From the NCBI GenBank assembly GCA_037355855.1, contig CM074759.1, forward strand, positions 744,001 through 808,000: a stretch of 64,000 nt of DNA, read 5' to 3'. How positions within the stretch are numbered: the first letter of the stretch is position 1; every line of letters starts with the position of its first letter. Of the stretch, positions 31,368-42,795 are shown piece after piece. The notes below the pieces were generated by a model. It made no database searches. It worked only from the letters and a program-made list of their open reading frames with translations, and was not told the origin of the DNA. A program made the translations under genes and the position numbers. This stretch comes from Pseudo-nitzschia pungens (Eukaryota; Bacillariophyta; Bacillariophyceae; Bacillariales; Bacillariaceae).

Positions 31368-32729
31368 TCACAGTTCGACCTTGTGTCCCATTCGAAACCA
31401 CAGTTTCTTGAAGAAGAGTCGTTCTTCCCTCGAGATCGAGACCGCTCGGTTCCGGTGGCCGTTGTTGCCGCCGCCGCCGCCGCCCTTCGATTCCAGTCGA
31501 TTCAGCCGCTCGAGTTCCATCTTGATCTCGACCGGGCACCGATCGCAAGAGCGCACGTGCTGGTAGAGCTGTTTCCGGACCTTGCTCGGGAGGGTCCGCC
31601 GGTCCGTCGGAAAGATCTGGCAGCGATCGCCGCGGGCGCGACCTCGTCCATTGCTTGGAAACGAAGGGTGGTTCCCCCGGTCCGAGGAGCCCGAGCGGCA
31701 GCAGTGGGCGCAGGCAATGCCCGGCAGTCCCACCGGCAGCTTGTTGTGGTAGAGTTCCCGGTTGTGCTCGTCGATCCGGACCAGCGTCATTTGCTTCATG
31801 AGGCAGTACAAAAAGGGAGAGATGCTTCCCTCGTCCTCCGGGAGGACCAGCGGGATGTCTCTCTCGTGCGCCACCGTGTGGCTGCTGCTGCTGGTGCTGG
31901 TGCTCGAGCTTTCGTCGTCGTCGACAAAGTCGATCCGATCCACGACGATGGAATCGCCGAGCTGGATCCGAAAGGCCGTGTCCCGGCGGCGGGGTTTGTG
32001 TTTGGTCGTCCGGTGTACCGGTAGGTGAGCGGCGAGATCCTCGGCATTCGCATTCGCATTCGCATTCGCATTCGCTTTCCAATTCGCATTCCAATCCTCA
32101 TTCGCACTCGCACTCGGTCGGTGCCGCGGGTTGCTCCGGGTGAGCATCCAATCGTTGTCGGAGGTTCTTTCGTTCTTGTCGAAGTCGTTTTCGTCATCGC
32201 GAGCAGATTGGTAGGCTCCGGCGGCGGCCATGGCGGCCGCGAGCGCGAGGAATTTCCAGGCGGAATATCCGTTGTTCTGGTTGTTGTTGTTGTTGTTATT
32301 GTTGTTGTCATGGTATTGGTTGCCGCTGCCGCTGCCGCTGCCCCCAAACAGGTCGTGCGCGCTGCGATCCCCGAGGCTCCGGGACGCTCGCATCAGGGCA
32401 AAGGCCAACAATCCCGATCCGCCGATCGATCGGAGGCACCGCTTTCCCGCTGCCCTCGTCCATTGCGGGAATTGCAACGACAATGACAGTGGCAGTGGCA
32501 GCGACAATGACAACGACAGTGGCAGCCGCAAAATCGTCGAAGTGCTCAGCGATCGTCGCAGCGAGCGGCATTCCGATGCTTCAACGACGACGAGACCCTT
32601 GGATTGTCCACCAACGCCAACGCCAACGCCGACGCCGTCATTGCTGACTTTCTCGTTCATGCGACTCCTGCCGATCGTTCGAAACCGAAACGGTCCGAAC
32701 GCGGCGTTCCTGCGGATCAGCGTGGTCAT
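31368..32729 (-). CDS. Diatom-type Cys-rich protein with CxxC and CxxCP pairs
   Basis: First ATG at 32729, 453 residues. The C-terminal third carries a pattern I know from a large family in diatom proteomes: a SPFLYCLMKQM helix, then VGLPGIACAHCC (Cys340 and Cys343), FPTDRRTLPS, HVRSCDRCP (Cys395 and Cys398), and a closing REERLFFKKLWFRMGH helix. The two Cys pairs are likely to bind zinc. The family has no assigned function that I know. The N-terminal half is low-complexity: Ser/Leu-rich, an Asn run, an (Ala-Asn)n run coded by GCATTC repeats at 32044-32073, and a hydrophobic segment WKFLALAAAMAAAGAY that could span a membrane. Family call good; localisation and role unknown. Confidence 0.7.
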   Translation of the reverse strand: MTTLIRRNAAFGPFRFRTIGRSRMNEKVSNDGVGVGVGVGGQSKGLVVVEASECRSLRRSLSTSTILRLPLSLSLSLPLPLSLSLQFPQWTRAAGKRCLRSIGGSGLLAFALMRASRSLGDRSAHDLFGGSGSGSGNQYHDNNNNNNNNNQNNGYSAWKFLALAAAMAAAGAYQSARDDENDFDKNERTSDNDWMLTRSNPRHRPSASANEDWNANWKANANANANANAEDLAAHLPVHRTTKHKPRRRDTAFRIQLGDSIVVDRIDFVDDDESSSTSTSSSSHTVAHERDIPLVLPEDEGSISPFLYCLMKQMTLVRIDEHNRELYHNKLPVGLPGIACAHCCRSGSSDRGNHPSFPSNGRGRARGDRCQIFPTDRRTLPSKVRKQLYQHVRSCDRCPVEIKMELERLNRLESKGGGGGGNNGHRNRAVSISREERLFFKKLWFRMGHKVEL

Positions 32730-33983
32730 TGAATTGTTTGGTTGCGGAGTTCTTGTGTTGCTCGTGGTAGCAGTGCGTGCACATTGTGCATACCGTGCGC
32801 GTCGTCCTTCACCGCCAAGGACCCGAGGTGAAAGAACAATGTAGTACAAGTAGTATTAGTGTTACTGTACTTCGGAATACAGATGGTGCGACGAAAAGAA
32901 CGATGACATTATTTCCTAAAACTATTGCATCGTGTCTTTCGACACGCAGAACAATTATTTTGATGTTCTGGTTGACGGTTGACACCAATGTTTCTGTAGA
33001 AGCACAAGGAGAACAAAACAATTGCCAGATGTGCATTCTCTGCATTCTGCATCCTCTGCAATCTGCATTCGTTGGATTTTTTGTTTTGGGATTTACGATC
33101 AACGGTGTCACGAGTAAGGCTTACGTACCGGTACAGTAACCTCATTGACAGTATGAACTAAACCTTACGAAGTACGAAGTGGTTCCTTCATGCTTGAAGG
33201 ACTTCCGAGTACTTGAACCTTGTAGGACTAAGGTTAAGATTTACTTCAAGCACGAGTTCAAGCACTGGTAACCTTACTCATTGTACACTTCTGACGGCAG
33301 TGTCTAAGGCTTACTTCAGTGTCTACCATACCGGTAATCTTTCTTGTCATTTTTTTTATCGGCATGAGAACAAAGTTCGGGTAAACCCTTAACTTAGTTC
33401 ACAGAGTCATAATGACATAAGTACTGCTTTAGTCGTTCTGAGTTTCAAAGCTTTTACAGCTGTCATCGAAGGTAAGATTAATCTTATTGGTACCGGTATG
33501 AAGAAGGTTAACTCTACGGTACAAATATTACGTGCAAGTAAGATGAACACTGAAGTAAGTCACCGTACGGTATTTTTGTCTCTGATCTTATGTACGGTAA
33601 GATTACCGGTAACAAAGAACAAAAAGCTGTTTGGTTCGCAGGATTAGATCGCGCTGTCAAACTTTCGGTGTATCCCGTTCGTCAATAAATGAGGTGTATC
33701 TTCATCCAACCTTCCGGAAAGAAAATTCTTTTATGGTAAAGTACCGAACCGGCTGGTGCATTTCTGAACGCCGAAACGCCGGGGAAACCTTTCTCGCTTC
33801 AACGCTCTCAACACTGATGACACTCAGTGTTTGCCTGCTCTCAAGCACATATAAATCGTAATATTAGTATGAGAAAGAGTGGTCTTCCGGAGGAAGATCT
33901 TTCGTCCATTTGAGTCGAAACAGCATTTTGCGATACCACTCTCAAGTCGAAACCAAACAACAACAGCAACAACAAGAATAAGA
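32730..33983. other. Divergent spacer rich in recurrent words
   Basis: No gene is supported. The stretch 33108-33612 has GTACCGGTAC (33125-33134), AAACCTTACGAAG, CTAAGGTTAAG, GGTAACCTTAC, GGTACCGGTATG (near 33489), and GGTAAGATTACCGGTAAC in close succession. It probably carries promoters of both flanking genes. Confidence 0.5.
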
Positions 33984-36923
33984 ATGGAGAGCAACAGCAA
34001 CATCGGCATCGGTGAGGGCGACGACGGGAGCAGCAACGATGGCGACGTTTCGCGGGATACTCCCGCCCACTACCACGACGACGACGACAACAACGGGGAT
34101 GACAGTATCTTTGGATCGGACTTGTGCGGCATGTTCGAGAGCAGGCGGTCGTCCAGGACCGATTCCTGTGCCCTCTTTTGCTGCGGGATCTATCTTTGGC
34201 AGCGCAACCACGACCTGCTGCAGCGGCACGAGGGAGTGCTCCGGGACAATACGAACAACAACAACAACAACAACAACAACAATACCAACAACAATACTAT
34301 CAGCAACCATGATAACGATTCCCCGACACCAACCACGTCTCGAATGGCAGCAGCGGTGACCGCGACGATACGGAAGCGGCCCCTCGAGACGGTGTTTCTG
34401 GTGTTGTTCGCTGCATTGGTCACGTTGGTGTCCTTTGACGATCCCACCGAAAACCACTGGTTCTCGAAGATCGCCTCGGTGATCTTTTGCGTCCTGGTGG
34501 CGGGGATGGTGGGAACAGCCTGCCACTTTCTGCGCTCCAGGATCCGATTTCGAAAGCGGTTGGCGATTGCCGAGTATCGTCGGCGGCGAAAGCGATCCCG
34601 CCGCAACCGGCGGTACCGTGACTGCAACGACCAACGCAACGACGCTGCGGAGCCGCGGGAGGAGGAGGAGGGAGACGATCTCGAACTCAGGGACTTTTTG
34701 AAAAAACACAGACGGGAAATCTATTGCAACGGGGCGCATTCCCTCTTCTGCTGCGGGTGTTCCAGAAGCTACGACGGGTGGTTGGGTGCTTCCCTTTGTC
34801 GGCGCTGGCGGAACCGTCCCCGGACGGAACCCGCGGCAGCGGTAGCCGACGAAGAAGGTGCCGGGGGGGAGAACACTGGATACGGTTACGGATACCAATA
34901 CGACGACAACGGCAATGGCAACGACAACGACGAATCCGATTGCGACTACGAATCCGACTACGAATCCGACGACGACGACGACGCGAATTTCGACGAGGGC
35001 TTTTGCAGCACCGTCTGGCACGTTTTGGCGGGCGCGTGCTGCGGCCTCCTCTGCGGCTGCCACCTGCAGCTGTGCGGGATGTGCGCCATTGCCCAGGAGT
35101 CCCGCTACCTGCGCAACGTCCTCGTTTCCCCCGAGGAGGAAAGGAGCAAGCTGGGCCTGTGGCAGCGGGACTACGTCACCATGCAGCGCTGGAGCGAGTA
35201 CTACCCCTCGATCCTGCGGCTGAGATTTTCCCACCGGAGCCACGGGCTGCCCCACCTGAAAGCGCTGTCGACGCTCTCCAGGGGGATCCTGGTGGGGGCA
35301 ATGGCGATGGTGCTCTTTGTGACGGTCCTCTTTTTGCTGCCGATTAGGTTTCCGAAGTGGCAGGTTCTCATTGTGAGTGGAGTGGAGTGGAGTGGAGTGG
35401 AGTGGAGTCTTTTTTTGTTGTTGTTGTTGGAGAATGCGGATGGGGTTTTGGGACCAACCAACGGACGCGACTCTTTTTTTTGGTTGGTGGTGATCTTTTC
35501 CGGTCGATCTGTGCAACTCATTTTGGTGTATTGTTTTGTTTCTATTTTTGTGTGTATCTAATCAAATCGCATCGCATCGCGACCGCAGTTCTATGTCACG
35601 CTGCTGCAACCCGTAGTATTTTTGTTCGTCGTGCATTGGCTTTGGAGCCGTGCGGATCTGTCCTTTGATGCCGTCGTCAAATACTTTGCGTGCGGTTTCT
35701 TCATTTGCACCAGCGGCGCGATCGTCTACGAATGGCTGGTGGCACTTTTCGCAACATGGTTTTCGGCGCTGGCCGACAATGTGGCTTCCGGATTGTTGTT
35801 CGGGTCAGGCGACACGATGGATTCGCTGGTCCCGACGGGCTGGGAAGGAAGACACCATCACCACGGACACGGCATTAACCACATGAACGAACCCCTGTGG
35901 TATCAATTGACGAAAGCTGTCCTGCGGGCACTGGTGAATGCATTTGTTGTGGCCTCACTGACGGAAGAAATTTGCAAGTACATGTGTTTTTGGATGGTCG
36001 AACACCCCGATCTAGAAATCCGAAACAGGGTACTGCTACTGAATGGGACGAGAGAATCGAACACCGAAGGCAACGACGATGACGACAACAACTACAACGG
36101 CGGCAACGAAATCGACAACAACAACAACAACAACAACAACAACGAGGACTCGGAAACCACCGGCCTCTTGTCGCGGAGTCGAACCAGCGCGCCAAGCACA
36201 TTCGGTATGACGATGCGGGATGAGACGAGCGGATCGAACTCCGAAAGCAATGGTTTCGACGAGGATTCGAGCGAGTTTTTGGTAGCCACCGGCCTCCTTG
36301 CGCGAGCACACGGGCTCTTGCGAGCACACGATCCCGATCAGCAGCTGGAGTGGCGGCTGAAGCGGCTGGTGTACGCACCCGTGGCTTCGTTGGTATCGAT
36401 CGGGGAGGGAATCACGATTGCCATGGTCACCGTCGCCCTGGGGCTGGCCTGCGCCGAAAATCTTCTCTACATTTTTGTGTACACGCCAAAGGATCTCGCG
36501 TCGGAGGTAGGAACGCTCTATCTGCGGTGTCTCTTGCCGGTTCATCCCATGGCCGCGGCACTCCAATCGATCGGGGTCTGTCGCCGGGATCTCGAGAAAG
36601 ACCATTCGTATGGGATCGGACGGATCATTTTCCCGGCGTGGCTCTTGCACGGATTCTTCGATTCTTCTCTGATGGTTTTATCGGCAGTCAGAAAGGTCCT
36701 GGAAGTGCACAACATAGTGAACGACTACGGCATTGCGACATCTCCTCCCGGGATGTCACCCGGGGAATGGGAGACTGTGGATGACGACAGGGGACTTGTG
36801 TCTTCCATACTTGTCACGTCAATTCCGTGCATCGGAATGATGTACTACCTGAACGAGTCGTACTATCAAAGAGAGCGGCTCGAGCAACTGGACAAAGAGA
36901 ATCGGATGCAAGGCGTGGCGTAG
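33984..36923 (+). CDS. PrsW-family intramembrane protease-like protein
   Basis: Two exons, 33984-35372 and 35589-36923, with a 216-nt GT-AG intron. Phase-0 splicing joins PKWQVLI to FYVTLLQPVVF inside a membrane helix; 907 residues. Exon 2 shows the PrsW-type signature: LTEEICKY (Glu589, Glu590), a later ALGLACAENLLY, RCLLPVHPMAAAL, and AWLLHGFFDSS, i.e. the E-E-xx-K, A-x-E-N, and two His-containing motifs in membrane helices. PrsW in Bacillus cleaves an anti-sigma factor; eukaryotic members are little studied. Exon 1 adds Cys-rich segments (LFCCGIYLWQ, HSLFCCGCSR, CCGLLCGCHLQLCGMC), two or more membrane helices, and acidic or Asn-rich linkers. The substrate is unknown. The gene ends 152 nt from the convergent polyQ gene. 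Confidence 0.8.
35378..35407. repeat. (TGGAG)6 array beside the splice donor of the PrsW-like gene
   Basis: Six perfect TGGAG copies begin five bases after the start of the intron donor GTGAGT (35373). The array is intronic and followed by T runs. Confidence 0.9.
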
Positions 36924-37075
36924 GTGAAACAGATACGTATCATCAACAGTGTTCCGTGTACATTACAGTTGCATGATACCGAAATATAGTATTATTGTAG
37001 AGCATGATATTATGATATCGTCGCAACACAATTATTAACTCTTACAATTGTAGCTCCTATTGTTACAGTTCATAT

Positions 37076-40014
37076 TTACATTCGACCATCTGCCACTGCC
37101 TTGATGGACCTGGCCAATTCCTCGGCTTGGGCGAGAGTGAGTTGCCGAGGAGCGAATACTTCCTTACTGGGTTCCACAATGGTAGGATCGCTAATCTTTG
37201 TCACTCGTGCATGGTGCGGCACCTCGTGCAGCATCTGAGCGACCTGGCGTTCTTCGGGGACGGTACCCCGCTCGTACATGCTCATGAGCAGAAGGTCTCC
37301 TTCGGTATGGATGGCAGCACAATGAGCCTTCCCAAGAGTGACACAACACAGTGCCGCGAGGTTTGCAGCGGACTTTTCGTTCGGCGTGATTTCCGGAAAG
37401 GCCCAATCAGTCTTCTTCCCAACCACTTCCAGCTTTTCCAGGTAACGAGACAGGGTCCAAATGATGTAGTCGAGAATGCCCTCGTCGAGAAACACCTTCG
37501 CTCGTCGTTTGTCCTTCGCCAACAAAAGAATTTCTTCCATTGCTTCGTTCTTCTGGTCGTTGCTGGTATTGGCGCTGGCTACAACGTCTAGCCATGCTCG
37601 GGGTTGAGAACTCGGGTCCAATCCGTGGATTTGCGCAATTGGTAGAATGCGAACATTTCGCAAACAAGCAACCTTTTTGTTCCTCATGCGCTCACTGTGA
37701 GACATTGGAGCTGCCTTCTGTTCCATCAAGGGTCCCATTTGACTTGCGTTCGGATGTTCGGGAAGATTGGCACTGCTAACGTGGGGCCCATTCATCTGAG
37801 CGGCGTTTAAAGCTGCTCCGGTTGAATTGAAGAGGTTGTCCGATTTTGCTGTTTGCCCGGTGGGACAATTTGGTACCAACTGTTCGGTAATATGCGACGA
37901 CAGACACTGGGGCACGTGTTCGGCAACACCGGAATCTTCGTACGTGGTGAGGCAAGACGAAGTCATGGCTTCACTAGCATCGCAAGCCTTCTCTTGCATA
38001 CTACTCATCGCTTTTTCTGCCCGGACCTGAATCTTGTTGCGTTCTTCTTCTGGGATTTGCATAAAGCCGAAACCGAGTCCACCAGCGGCAACCGCAACAA
38101 GCAGTCCGGCGGGTCCAGCGATGGCCAGGCCCACGGTGGCCACCGCAGCAACCCCCGCAGTCAACCTCAACGCGGGGTTGTCCTTCGATTGTGTAAAATG
38201 TTCCATTTCTTCTTTGCTCAAGAGCTTTGGCTCTCCGTTGTTCTCCATCACACTGCCCCCTGTCTGATGAATGCTTTGCCCCAACTGGTTATTGTACATG
38301 ATACTGTTGTTGTTATTGTTGATGCTACTGAGATCGTTCGACGGAGCTAAAAGAGTTCTCCGTTGCTCTGCTTCTCTTCTCCGTCTTGCAAAGGACGTAC
38401 CGCCATTGCTATCGTCGTCCCGATCTCCGTAGTCGAACGTTCGTTCGTCGTCATCGATGCGTTTTAGAGTACTGCCAGCCATTGCACCGGCACCATTGTT
38501 GCTGTTGTACCTTGCACTGATGAAGAAGTCGTTCACGTCGGTATTGTGTGGTCCATCCACGGAATGGGTCGAGTGGCGACTCCGGTCCGCTTTGCTGATA
38601 TCGTCCATGTCGTAATCGCTGGAATATTCTGTTCGCAGGATACGTCCCCCCAAGCCATAGCCCATCTTGTCCGATTTTTCGTCTTCTTTCCACACCGCAT
38701 TTCGGTTGCCGTTGATGCTGGTCCGGTTTGGTTTCCACGAGGGGCCAACACCACTGTCCCTCCCCGAGGTCGAAGGATTGTAATTGGTCTGCAGAGCTTC
38801 ATAGTTTGGATAGATGGTATCGATAGTAGTTCGAGGTGTGTGGAGATTGCTGTTCCCTTCCATGATACGGTGCACGCTGGTGAGAGTAGCATCGTCATCC
38901 GTGGGAGCTTCCAGAGAGGCGTTAATCTGTTGCAAGTTTGCACCGCTAGCAATATCCGACGCAGCTCGAGAGGATCTCATTGATCGAGGACTGCTGTTGT
39001 CGATGTTGTGGTTTTCCGCCGACTTCAATAGCGACAAGACATCTTCATTGTTCCGGCGACTGATAGCATCAAATCCTACCGTACCAGACATGAACTTGTC
39101 CATGGTCCTAGACGTTGTTGGACTTGAAGATCCGCCCTTGTCCTCTTTGGTGAGTTTGGAGGCATCAGAGTTGGATGCAGTATTTCGTATCACCGCAGTA
39201 GCGGCAGTCGCATTCGTAGCGGCCGACGATTGCCGCTGGTTGATAGCGTTGGGTCTCCGTTGCATCCTTGCCAACTTGGTCCACCGATTACCCGAGCTGC
39301 TGTCGGTAACAGTTGTGGATACTGTGGATGTCCTGCCGGGTGTACCCGGAACACGACTACTATCGGTCGCGAGCCCCGTATTTCTTTTGCCTGCCGTTGT
39401 TGCTGTTGTTGTTGTTTCGGCTTCTACTCTCTCTCTCTCGCTTTCCTCCTTTGAAGCTGCATTGTTTGCCGTGTTTGTTCGTCGTTGACTTTGTAGTATC
39501 CTTCGTTGCCGTCTCAACTCCGCGAGATTCGTGGCAGGAATTGAACTATTGTTTTCACGCATTTGTTGTTGAGATTGTCGAATGCGAGTCTTACGATTTT
39601 CCGAGGCAGTGACAGTTGTGGATGAAGTGGACTCAAATTCAGGCTTCTCTTCTTTCATATAATTCTTTTCTTTGGCAGGAGACATGCTTCTAGCAGTATT
39701 TCTGTTGATTTTGTTCAAGCTGGTACTATTGTTCCCGCTTTCAACATTATTGGTTTTCGGGTTTCCAGCGCTCGTATTCAAAGGAGTGTCGGCGTCGTTG
39801 CTGCTATTCCAATTCCGGTAAAACCTGGCTCTGGATTGGGGTTCTCTGCTTCTGCGTCTAAATTTGTGCGACTGGGACTGTCTTTGGTTGGTTTCAGGTG
39901 TGTCCTCTACTTTCTTTTCTTCTTGCTGCTTCTGAAGTTGTTGCTGCTGCTGTTGCTGCTGCTGTTGCTGCTGCAGCTTCTCAAGTTGTTGTTGTTGCTG
40001 CTGCTGCTTCAAAA

Positions 40015-40057
<43 letters not shown>

Positions 40058-40297
40058 CAAAAGTTGCTGCTGCTGTTTTTCTTCCTGTTCCTTTCGTTGC
40101 TTCTCTTGCTCTTCCTTTTTGCGCCGCTGCTGCTCTTCCTCAAATTGCGGCAACCTCAAAGCATCTCGTTTCTTTATAGGACCAATGCTACGTCTCTGCT
40201 TAATCCCTGCTATTGGCCGGGACGGTGAAGGCACTCCTGCTTGTGATGAGGATGCAGCTTCGAAGGAATTGATCCGATCTCGAATTGTAGACGGCAT
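37076..40297 (-). CDS. Large polyglutamine protein with a hydrophobic segment and ARM-like C-terminus
   Basis: ATG at 40297 (MPSTIRDRINSFEAASS), 1073 residues, no intron. Residues about 50-140 are a charged Glu/Lys helix running into Gln tracts broken by LLK and LEKL, likely a long coiled coil. A disordered Ser/Thr/Asn/Arg-rich stretch follows, to about residue 700. Near 38050-38160 a Gly/Ala/Val-rich stretch (AAVATVGLAIAGPAGLLVAVAAGG, broken after VGL) could be one or two membrane helices. The C-terminal 250 residues are helical with ARM-like features: AWLDVVASANTSNDQKNEAM, LDEGILDYIIWTLSRYLE, and KSAANLAALCCVTLGKAHCA. I recognise no named family. A membrane-attached scaffold is an inference from these features. 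The frame is uninterrupted over 3.2 kb. Confidence 0.8.
39925..40080 (-). repeat. CAG/CAA polyglutamine tracts
   Basis: Three successive Gln runs of about 7-13 residues, coded mainly by CAG with some CAA on the minus strand and separated by Leu/Lys. The purest CAG block is at 40020-40050. Confidence 0.9.
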
Positions 40298-41049
40298 TGT
40301 TTGTGGTTCTGATCGTACACGCAACTCGTATCGGAGCGAACCAAGCCGTCAATAAACAGGAAGCAAGGGCCGGTGCGTCACGTCTCGCACCAAATTTCCC
40401 AAAGAGTCGGAAAGACTCACTCTGCCCACCGACGGGTCTTTGTGAATAACAATCAACCGATTATTATCCTGTTACCTTATCCGGTGAGTATTGATTCAGA
40501 GGTGTCTTACCGGTAGCCAACAATGGGTAGCTTTATTGATTGGTTCTTGGACTTTTCTTTGATTTCTTTAGGTGTTGCTGGCTGATTTCTTCGTTACACC
40601 TGGTGATTTTTAAGCACTACAACGCGACTTCTAACAAGAGTCATGAGTCATACTTATGCTGAAAACGGTAGGTATGAAATTGCGGAAAACGTTGAAAGCC
40701 CCAATCAACAAGTCGTGTTTGGGAATTTTGTGTTGGACGAGACGCAAGCCCGTGAGAGCCGTTGGCGAGGTAGCCGGGTCCAAATGCCGAGATTGGACAC
40801 GAACCAGCCAATGTCTATGGAACACGACGGATTCAAATTTTCAAAAAAAAGCTAAGAAAGTCCCGTCTCACATTTTGTTTCGTTCACACTTCACCAAACC
40901 TTCGAACCCCGAACGACGAATCCAGGTTTTTCCTTCACCCGATTGATTCCGGATGTTCATTCATTCATTCATTGATTCCTTCTGGAATGCTGTATCGACG
41001 GGATTCGCGTCACGATTGAAAAAGCTTCGCAGTTCCACCACCTTGTACC
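40298..41049. other. Divergent spacer between the polyQ and LRR-like genes
   Basis: No confident gene. A 70-codon open frame at 40643-40855 (+) starting MSHTYAENGRYEIAENVE has a protein-like composition but no known relatives that I can name. TTCATTCATTCATTCATTG lies near 40957-40975. Confidence 0.35.
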
Positions 41050-42363
41050 ATGACAATTCCGCCACAACAGCCCAAACTAGTGATAACACTGCAGCAAAGC
41101 ATTATTCAAAGATACCAAGCTAATCGAAGGAAAACAAAATCAACCAGCATGAGCTTGACGAAAATTGACGACTACAATCAATTATGGACGAGCAGCGGTC
41201 GAAAAGTGAGAGATGGAATATCAAGGGAAGATTCAGAGCGGATTGTGGAAATATGCGACGTTAGTCGTCCTCGCAATGTGGCATTGGATGATTGGTTCGT
41301 TCTAGTGTCCATCCTGTCGAAAGTAGGGATCGTAGATCTTGAGAATGAAGAGGATGACTACAGAGATTTGGTGCATCGAAGTTGTTGGAATTACAGAACC
41401 AACAATCATGGCCGAATCCAGTACTTAACGATTTTGGGTGAGATCAATCATCCCTTTGACTTACCCCCAGACATAGGTCACCTCCGAATGTTGAACTATC
41501 TCGAGGTGGACTGTTGCCGATCTCTGTGTGCCAAGGAGCTCTCGGTTCTGCCGCATTTGAATTTTCTGCGTCTCACCAGGTGCCGTGATCTGCTGGGCAA
41601 CTTTCCGCTAGAAATGGAACTCAAGCATTTGAAATCTCTCCACATTGTTACCAGCAGGATTGAGTCGTCGTCGGCCTTTCTTGCATGGATGGTAGGGCAA
41701 CTGCCAGAGCTGCAAGACTTTGCACTTTTCAATCTGGACAAGTGTTCGTTGTCCGCTGTTTTGGAAGTTCTGTCCGCTCACAACGTGCGTTTTAGAGAGA
41801 GTCTCCGTCGTTTTACCATTGCCTGTCGTTGCCTCGACAACAATCACCTCGTAACTTTGTTCACCAAAGTACTGCCCAAGTTGTCAAACCTTTCCTTTTT
41901 GCATCTGAAGTACAACAAAACCCAAAGCATCCAAACCATCGCGGGCATCATGAAAAGCGAAGCAAACCAAGCCGCTGTTGCGGATTCCATGCTGTGCAAA
42001 CTTCACTTGAGTCAAGGCCTGGAAATGGAAAGGGACGACACGGTGAAGAAAGCTGTGTTGCATCTTGCTCGAACGTTCCGGAGGATTTCGTTGGTTTCAA
42101 TCAGAATGGGTTATCCGATTGCTTCGAGACAGGAAATTGTCGAAGGCGACGAGGATATCCAGTACGAGTTACTGGTCAACGAGGCTGGTCGGAGTCTCGT
42201 AGAAAATACGAATGGTGGCTTCGTGCCGCTGTCGACGTGGCCCACGGTTCTAGAAAAAGCTGCTAAGAATAGTACCAGGGACAGGTATCACCTGCGTGTA
42301 ACTGGACTGTATTATCTACTTCGCAGTGGACCAATGCTCCAGGGCATTCAGAAACGACGTTGA
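41050..42363 (+). CDS. Leucine-rich-repeat-like protein
   Basis: 437 residues, single exon, ATG at 41050. The central region (about 140-320) consists of irregular leucine-rich units: LPPDIGHLRMLNYLEVDCC, LSVLPHLNFLRLTRCRDL, MELKHLKSLHIVTSRI, LPELQDFALFNLDKC, and LSNLSFLHLKYNKTQ. Diatom genomes carry many such LRR proteins, usually of unknown partner and likely protein-protein interaction domains. There is no signal peptide, transmembrane helix or kinase domain. The N-terminal 60 residues are basic and polar. The gene converges on the choline-transporter-like gene. Fold call good; function unknown. Confidence 0.78.
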   Translation: MTIPPQQPKLVITLQQSIIQRYQANRRKTKSTSMSLTKIDDYNQLWTSSGRKVRDGISREDSERIVEICDVSRPRNVALDDWFVLVSILSKVGIVDLENEEDDYRDLVHRSCWNYRTNNHGRIQYLTILGEINHPFDLPPDIGHLRMLNYLEVDCCRSLCAKELSVLPHLNFLRLTRCRDLLGNFPLEMELKHLKSLHIVTSRIESSSAFLAWMVGQLPELQDFALFNLDKCSLSAVLEVLSAHNVRFRESLRRFTIACRCLDNNHLVTLFTKVLPKLSNLSFLHLKYNKTQSIQTIAGIMKSEANQAAVADSMLCKLHLSQGLEMERDDTVKKAVLHLARTFRRISLVSIRMGYPIASRQEIVEGDEDIQYELLVNEAGRSLVENTNGGFVPLSTWPTVLEKAAKNSTRDRYHLRVTGLYYLLRSGPMLQGIQKRR

Positions 42364-42795
42364 TCCATCGATTCAATTCGCGACTGTTTCGAACCAGAAA
42401 ACGAAGAGTTCGGGGATTGCGCTCATGTACACGACGAAAAAGAAAATCGATGGGATCATTCGAAACTCACGCTCCCGTGATTCATAACGTCGTGAAAGGC
42501 ATTCGAGAATGGAAACTCTCGGCAAGAAAACGTTCGATGTAAAATTGTATCGTATCTCCCTGATAAGTCGTGGTGCCTAGAGAGGTTGCAGTATCGATTT
42601 TGACCTTGAGTTTTAGTTTAGGATGTTGCACACTTCAGTTTCTCTGCGATATGATTGATTCCATTTTAATAGGTAGCTTGACCAGCAACTTAGCCCGCAA
42701 CGTGAACGTAGCGTAATGTAGCATGATAGAACAAAACCAAGCCCACTGGGCGTGATTGAAAGAAGTAGTAGACGAACGAGATTTTTTCTCCGTGC
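42364..42795. other. Convergent spacer between the LRR-like and choline-transporter-like genes
   Basis: No gene is supported. The sequence is ordinary, of mixed composition, and presumably holds both mRNA 3' ends. Confidence 0.4.

Noticed and set aside
33942..35516. 524-codon minus-strand open frame
   Set aside because: It is antisense to exon 1 of the PrsW-like gene, which splices in frame into the protease exon.
40643..40855. 70-codon small open frame starting MSHTYAENG
   Set aside because: It has a protein-like composition but no evidence beyond being open. Kept only as a note in the spacer entry.
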